A stretch of 27,732 nucleotides of DNA. Origin: Neelides folsomi. Taxonomy: Eukaryota; Arthropoda; Collembola; Neelipleona; Neelidae. The position numbers were made by a program, and so were the translations under genes. The notes beneath the pieces were generated by a model that saw nothing but the letters and a program-made list of their open reading frames with translations, made no database searches and was not told where the DNA came from. Below are positions 24,401 to 27,732 of this stretch, in pieces (the first letter of the stretch is position 1; every line of letters begins with the position of its first letter). The stretch lies in NCBI GenBank assembly GCA_034687125.1, contig JAQGBZ010000600.1, positions 1 to 27,732 on the forward strand, read 5' to 3'.

Positions 24401-25320
24401 TCAATTTTGCGATATCAGGATAAGATTTTTTACACTTCGCGCAATCGAATTCACCCAAATTCCCCTGCAAATTTTTGAGAGGTTCTGATGCGAATTCTTC
24501 ATTTGTGCCTGAATCTATGAATTACAAAATTCATCTTTACATCCAAACTGTTATTTAATTAAATTCAAATTCAAATTATTGATTACTAATGAATATTAAT
24601 TAAACGTTAAATATCATTTGTTTTATATTTTGATTAATAATATAATTAATTTACTCAAAAACTCAGTTAGAGTTGGTAAATTATCTTTGTCCGAATTGGC
24701 CGAAATGGATCGCTTCGACTTTCGAATATTTCTCTTTTTGGGAACAAAGCCTTTAAATCTTTTATATTTCTTTTTCTTTTCTCCTTTACTTCCATAAGGT
24801 TTAATTTCGTCATTTAAATCATCGTTTCTGTTCTCAGACAGTTTACCAGTTAATTGACTTTCGGCTGAGCTTTCGGCATTGTGAATCTCCATGTGAAATG
24901 ACATGTCTACGACCGAATTGATAATTATCTGACAGACGATGCATTTGATCCCAAGTTGTTCTTCTCCGTGTGAAGTTTCGTGAAATTTCCAATCGCTTTT
25001 GCAGCTAAAAATCTCGTCACATTTTGGACAAACGAATTTCAGTTCTTTTTCTAATATTTGGAAATCTTCCGGTTGGAATTTGCCTGGTAGTGAAAAAATA
25101 AATGGAGTGTAATTATTGATTATTATATAATTGTATATAATTATTAAATGTTTAATTTATTACTTAATTAAACATTACTTGGCTTACTTTGATCGGAATT
25201 GGGCAGCTGATGAACTTTGAGTAAATCTGTTGAAATTCTTTTGAGGATAATTCGAACTTCTTTTAACATTGGATATTTTTCTTTATAAAACTCCATTTTA
25301 CTTTTACTTCTCGAAAGCAT
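19910..25320 (-). CDS. Large C2H2 zinc-finger protein, eleven exons, all introns phase 1
   Basis: Exons in transcript order: 25320-25188, 25083-24655, 24508-24110, 23963-23610, 23468-23304, 23160-22480, 22241-21522, 21369-21274, 21172-21047, 20925-20260 and 20079-19910. They join in frame to 1312 residues. Fingers by exon: two (exon 2), three (3), three (4), none (5, acidic linker), five (6), five (7), none (8 and 9, acidic), five (10) and one C2HC-type (11, CDTC...H...C); 24 in all. Most are CX2CX12HX3-4H; one in exon 3 has a longer CX14H spacing. A classic HTGEKP linker occurs in exon 6. A basic patch in exon 2 (KKKYKRFKGFVPKKR) may be a nuclear signal. Likely a nuclear DNA-binding regulator; target unknown. 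Every exon ends in phase 1, so cassettes could be skipped without frameshift. The start ATG at 25320 is the most upstream one joining in frame. Splitting into two genes is possible but unnecessary. Confidence 0.85.
21435..21462. repeat. (TA)14 microsatellite
   Basis: Fourteen uninterrupted TA units in the zinc-finger gene's intron between exons 7 and 8. Likely length-polymorphic. Confidence 0.9.
22296..22444. mobile_element. MITE-like inverted-repeat element in a zinc-finger intron
   Basis: Terminal inverted repeats of 34 bases at 22296-22329 and 22411-22444 are reverse complements except for about three bases near the middle; both carry CAATGCCATTATT and AGAGCACATA or their complements. The element is 149 bases long and has no coding capacity. 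The ends are TA-rich (ATTATACAATG), compatible with a TA target duplication as made by Tc1/mariner-type transposases, but TA is part of the palindrome, so this is not proof. It lies wholly inside the 238-base intron between exons 6 and 7 and occupies most of it. Confidence 0.7.
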
Positions 25321-25665
25321 TTTGTGCGAATAACAAAATAGGAACAAATTATTTCGAGTCAGTAAATTAAATCTAATTGGTAACTATTGTTAAATCTTAC
25401 AATAAGATCAGATTAATTATTAAGAAATATGAATAATGAATAAATAGAAAGTTTTTCTTTAAAGTTTATGAATTTGTGTATTTTCATCAAAGTGTGGTGC
25501 GAGTTGTTTCCTCTTAATAGCCACAAATACGCAATTCAATATGCAGGGCATACTGAGAAATTTTCACTCAAGACACGACAAATTGCAAATTAAATTAATG
25601 TATATTTTCCATTTTATCGCCTTTTGGCAATGAAAATGATAACTTCCAATTTTGGTGAGATTGAT

Positions 25666-25700
25666 TAATGATTGCATAAATTTTAATTATGCAATCATTA
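25666..25700. repeat. Perfect 14-bp hairpin palindrome with ATGCAAT cores
   Basis: Arms TAATGATTGCATAA (25666-25679) and TTATGCAATCATTA (25687-25700) are exact reverse complements around a seven-base loop. It sits about 350 bases upstream of the zinc-finger gene's start. The arms contain TGATTGCAT, similar to homeodomain or C/EBP half-sites. Confidence 0.6.
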
Positions 25701-25996
25701 CAATTTATAATTATTGGTCGATACTCTATTAAATTACTAAACTTTACATATGAAACGTCGTACGCTAATACTAATACCTAATGACAAGTATGTATGTCTA
25801 TGTATTACATATACTGACAAGTATGTGTACCCTAATGTAAATGTAAATGTAATGCATACGGATGGAGTTTTTTGGTTCTCGATTATAAGATCAATTTCAA
25901 TACAAGTAGAGACATACCGTGGTGAGGTCCGGCCCGGAGGCAAGGTTGATAAAAATGGAATAATATCTAGTCTATAGTGTAACCAGTGTACGGAAA

Positions 25997-26160
25997 ATCA
26001 CATCACACTGAGGAAAGGTCCCTACTGTGATGTGAAGTGTGATGTGGTGTGATGTGAAATGTAAAGGTACTGTGAATGTAGGGTGCCTCCATCTAGTCCT
26101 ACCACAACCTTCACAGCACCATCACAGTCCCATCACAATGCATTGTGAAGGTATTGTGAT
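25997..26160. repeat. TGTGATG-rich inverted and direct repeat block
   Basis: Words of the type TGTGATG and its complement CATCACA recur many times in 164 bases. ATCACATCACACT (25997-26009) is inverted against AGTGTGATGTG (26036-26046); TCACAATGCATTGTGA (26133-26148) is a perfect 16-base palindrome; ACCTTCACA (26107-26115) pairs with TGTGAAGGT (26144-26152). The block is richer in GC than its surroundings and could form several alternative hairpins. No known family is recognised; a degenerate foldback element is possible. Confidence 0.6.
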
Positions 26161-27087
26161 TTTCAACTTAACTTTTAATTACTAATTACAAGTACAATAT
26201 AATTTAATTTTTGCAGTGAATACCTTTTAAAGATTTATTTAAAATATTTTCACAATGAAAACATTGCGCCAGAGTCTGTTTCTGCACCAGTGCCAATGTT
26301 GAGAATTGATAGAAGTTTCAGATTAATTGTATAATGTAATTAAATCTTTTTATGAATGAGAGATAAATATAAAAAATAGAAGTTATAATTCAGATGATTA
26401 AATAATAATATACTGACAATTACATTTCACTATGGCGATTAGGGACAATTGAATTGTTCTATTCAACTGAGAATTAATTTTAAGATGTGCATTTGGAAAC
26501 AGCACTTTTACATAGATTTTAGCTTGTAAAGAAGCTTTACCATTCCATAAATTGAATCGATTTATAGTTGGTAAAGCATTTATACCAGCCAACAAAAATA
26601 AAGGTTTCTAAGGTGGAAACATGTTGACCAATTCCTATCAAAGGGTTAGTATTACGGCGCCTTATAAGAAAATTGGATTTTTACTATTGATTTTAATTAA
26701 ATATTTCATTTAATTTAAACCATCTTGATTGTTCCTAACGTATTGTTTGTTTGTAAAGTTTAAAATTATTAAATTTCATTAATTAAAGTCTTTAGAATGA
26801 TAAATATTCATGATTCTTTAAAATATAATTATTTGGCATCTATTATACTGTATAACTACTTGTACATATATATTTATACAAAAATAAATAATTATATGTA
26901 AGCAATCCATATAATTATATAAAATAAAGTAAATGATATATTAAAGTTTCATTTATCTTTATGTTTATCTTTATGTTAAAATAGAATTCTGTCTTCTAAG
27001 ACACGAAGCCATTGTTTTAAGCTATTATTTTTTGCCCTTAGGAACATTAACAAATAAATCTATAAATACGATTATTTAATTTTAAAA

Positions 27088-27480
27088 ATGATTTTATTAT
27101 TGTTATTCCTTTGCATTAATATTTCTATTTCTAGAACATTGATCAAATCGCCCAAAGGAATATTTCGTCCCTCAATTAATAATTGTCATATTGAAATAAT
27201 AAAAGCAAATCATCATGAAAATTTTAGCATTTTCGAAAACATCAATGTTCCCATTAGTGATAGTTTTTATAATTCTGTCAATTCTTATAGGTTTTTAAAA
27301 TTAAATAAAACTAATGTTATTGATTATGATCATTATACTCAATACTACCTACGCTATCGTTCATTATTAAAGATTAGCAAACACAATTTTTGTTTTATTT
27401 ATTATTTTGCTAATCCTTTCCCAAATTATCCCGAATTAATTGGAACCTCCCTGGGACCCGACACCCGAGCCCCAAGCTAG
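27088..27480 (+). pseudogene. N-terminus of a third IR-like receptor, cut by repeat
   Basis: An open frame of 130 codons starts with a strong signal peptide (MILLLLFLCINISIS). It continues with NCHIEIIKANHHENF, comparable to SNCEIYLFKGIFDKEN in the receptor at 5515, and later KHNFCFIYYFANPFPNY. That is the look of the extracellular N-terminal domain of a divergent IR. From about 27450 the frame enters the CCAAGCTA/ACCCGA repeat cluster and stops at 27478-27480 after GPDTRAPS. No ligand lobes or membrane helices are visible before the window ends. Either the gene was broken by repeat insertion, or the repeats lie in an intron or insertion and coding resumes beyond 27732. As seen, it is truncated. 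Confidence 0.5.
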
Positions 27481-27703
27481 CCGACTATCCGACCTCCAAG
27501 CTTTCCGACATATACTCAAATGCATTACATTTCCTATCTAATCTCCAAGCTAGCCGACTATCCGACGCCCAAGCTACCCGATTCGCTGATATTTCATTCG
27601 ATCAGATTTCTTCCGAGCGCCAAGCTACCCGATTTGTAAAAATATCTGTCTGCTGATGCCATCTACATTCAAATTTTATCATATAATCTCCAAGCTACCC
27701 GAT
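27456..27703. repeat. Cluster of CCAAGCTANCCGAY repeats
   Basis: A GC-richer word, CCAAGCTA followed by GCCGAC or CCCGAT, occurs at 27472, 27545, 27569, 27620 and 27690, with a variant (CCAAGCTTTCCGAC) at 27496. Two copies carry an additional TATCCGAC. ACCCGACACCCGA lies at the left edge (27456). Spacings are irregular (about 24 to 70 bases) and spacers are AT-rich. The core ACCCGAT is shared with the cluster at 511-817. The block runs to, and perhaps past, the window end. Confidence 0.75.
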
Positions 27704-27732
27704 AAACACATATAAAGGAAGTCATGAAGGAA

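Larger units (their letters stand above)
25321..27087. other. Intergenic region between zinc-finger gene and third receptor
   Basis: The divergent promoters of the minus-strand zinc-finger gene and the plus-strand receptor fragment should lie here. It contains the hairpin at 25666, a direct repeat of TGACAAGTATGT (near 25780 and 25814), a short GC-rich patch (GGTCCGGCCCGGAGG, 25926-25940) and the TGTGATG repeat at 25997-26160. Open frames of 65-75 codons here show no protein-like features. From 26200 to 27087 nothing stands out. Confidence 0.45.

Noticed and set aside
25737..25977. Overlapping 68- and 75-codon frames on both strands
   Set aside because: Opposite frames over a short direct-repeat region, without protein-like features.

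Overview
This is nuclear DNA from an animal, most likely an arthropod. It is strongly AT-rich, with short introns (often 60 to 250 bases, ending GT...AG), a mitochondrial-type 5-aminolevulinate synthase with heme-regulatory motifs, a CUB-trypsin protease, a large multi-exon C2H2 zinc-finger protein and several single-exon divergent ionotropic receptors (IRs). Expanded, intronless IR families point to a hexapod; a springtail (Collembola) is my best guess, but that is an impression of style, not a proof.

Layout. 1-4.2 kb is gene-poor. It holds a cluster of CCCGA motifs around a long hairpin (511-817), a short three-exon, possibly broken gene (1407-2095, ZAD-like zinc-binding fragment, one GC-AG intron) and a decayed retrotransposon gag-like frame on the minus strand (2506-3061). 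4235-5215 is a two-exon gene that begins like an MFSD8/CLN7-type transporter and then switches to an unrelated cysteine- and asparagine-rich tail. 5515-7851 and 12595-14583 are two full-length, intronless IR-like chemoreceptors. Relics lie around them: a 51-codon signal-peptide remnant (8229-8384), a possible IR C-terminal scrap (12089-12220), and a third receptor N-terminus (27088-27480) that runs into a repeat cluster at the right edge. Between the two receptors is a complete ten-exon secreted CUB-trypsin protease (9565-11816, 426 residues).

15007-17420 (minus) is a complete six-exon Alas gene (541 residues) with three Cys-Pro heme-regulatory motifs and a tight group of GATA-type motifs upstream. 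19910-25320 (minus) is an eleven-exon zinc-finger gene (1312 residues, 23 C2H2 fingers plus one C2HC finger). All ten of its introns are in phase 1, and one intron carries a short inverted-repeat element. The rest (17.4-19.9 kb and 25.3-27.1 kb) is AT-rich intergenic sequence with palindromes and a TGTGATG-type repeat.

Exon structures were joined by hand, keeping frame and GT-AG sites consistent; the total lengths of the protease, Alas and zinc-finger genes are exact multiples of three. The genes do not form a pathway. The recurring theme is tandem birth, decay and repeat invasion of a chemoreceptor cluster interleaved with conserved housekeeping and regulatory genes.
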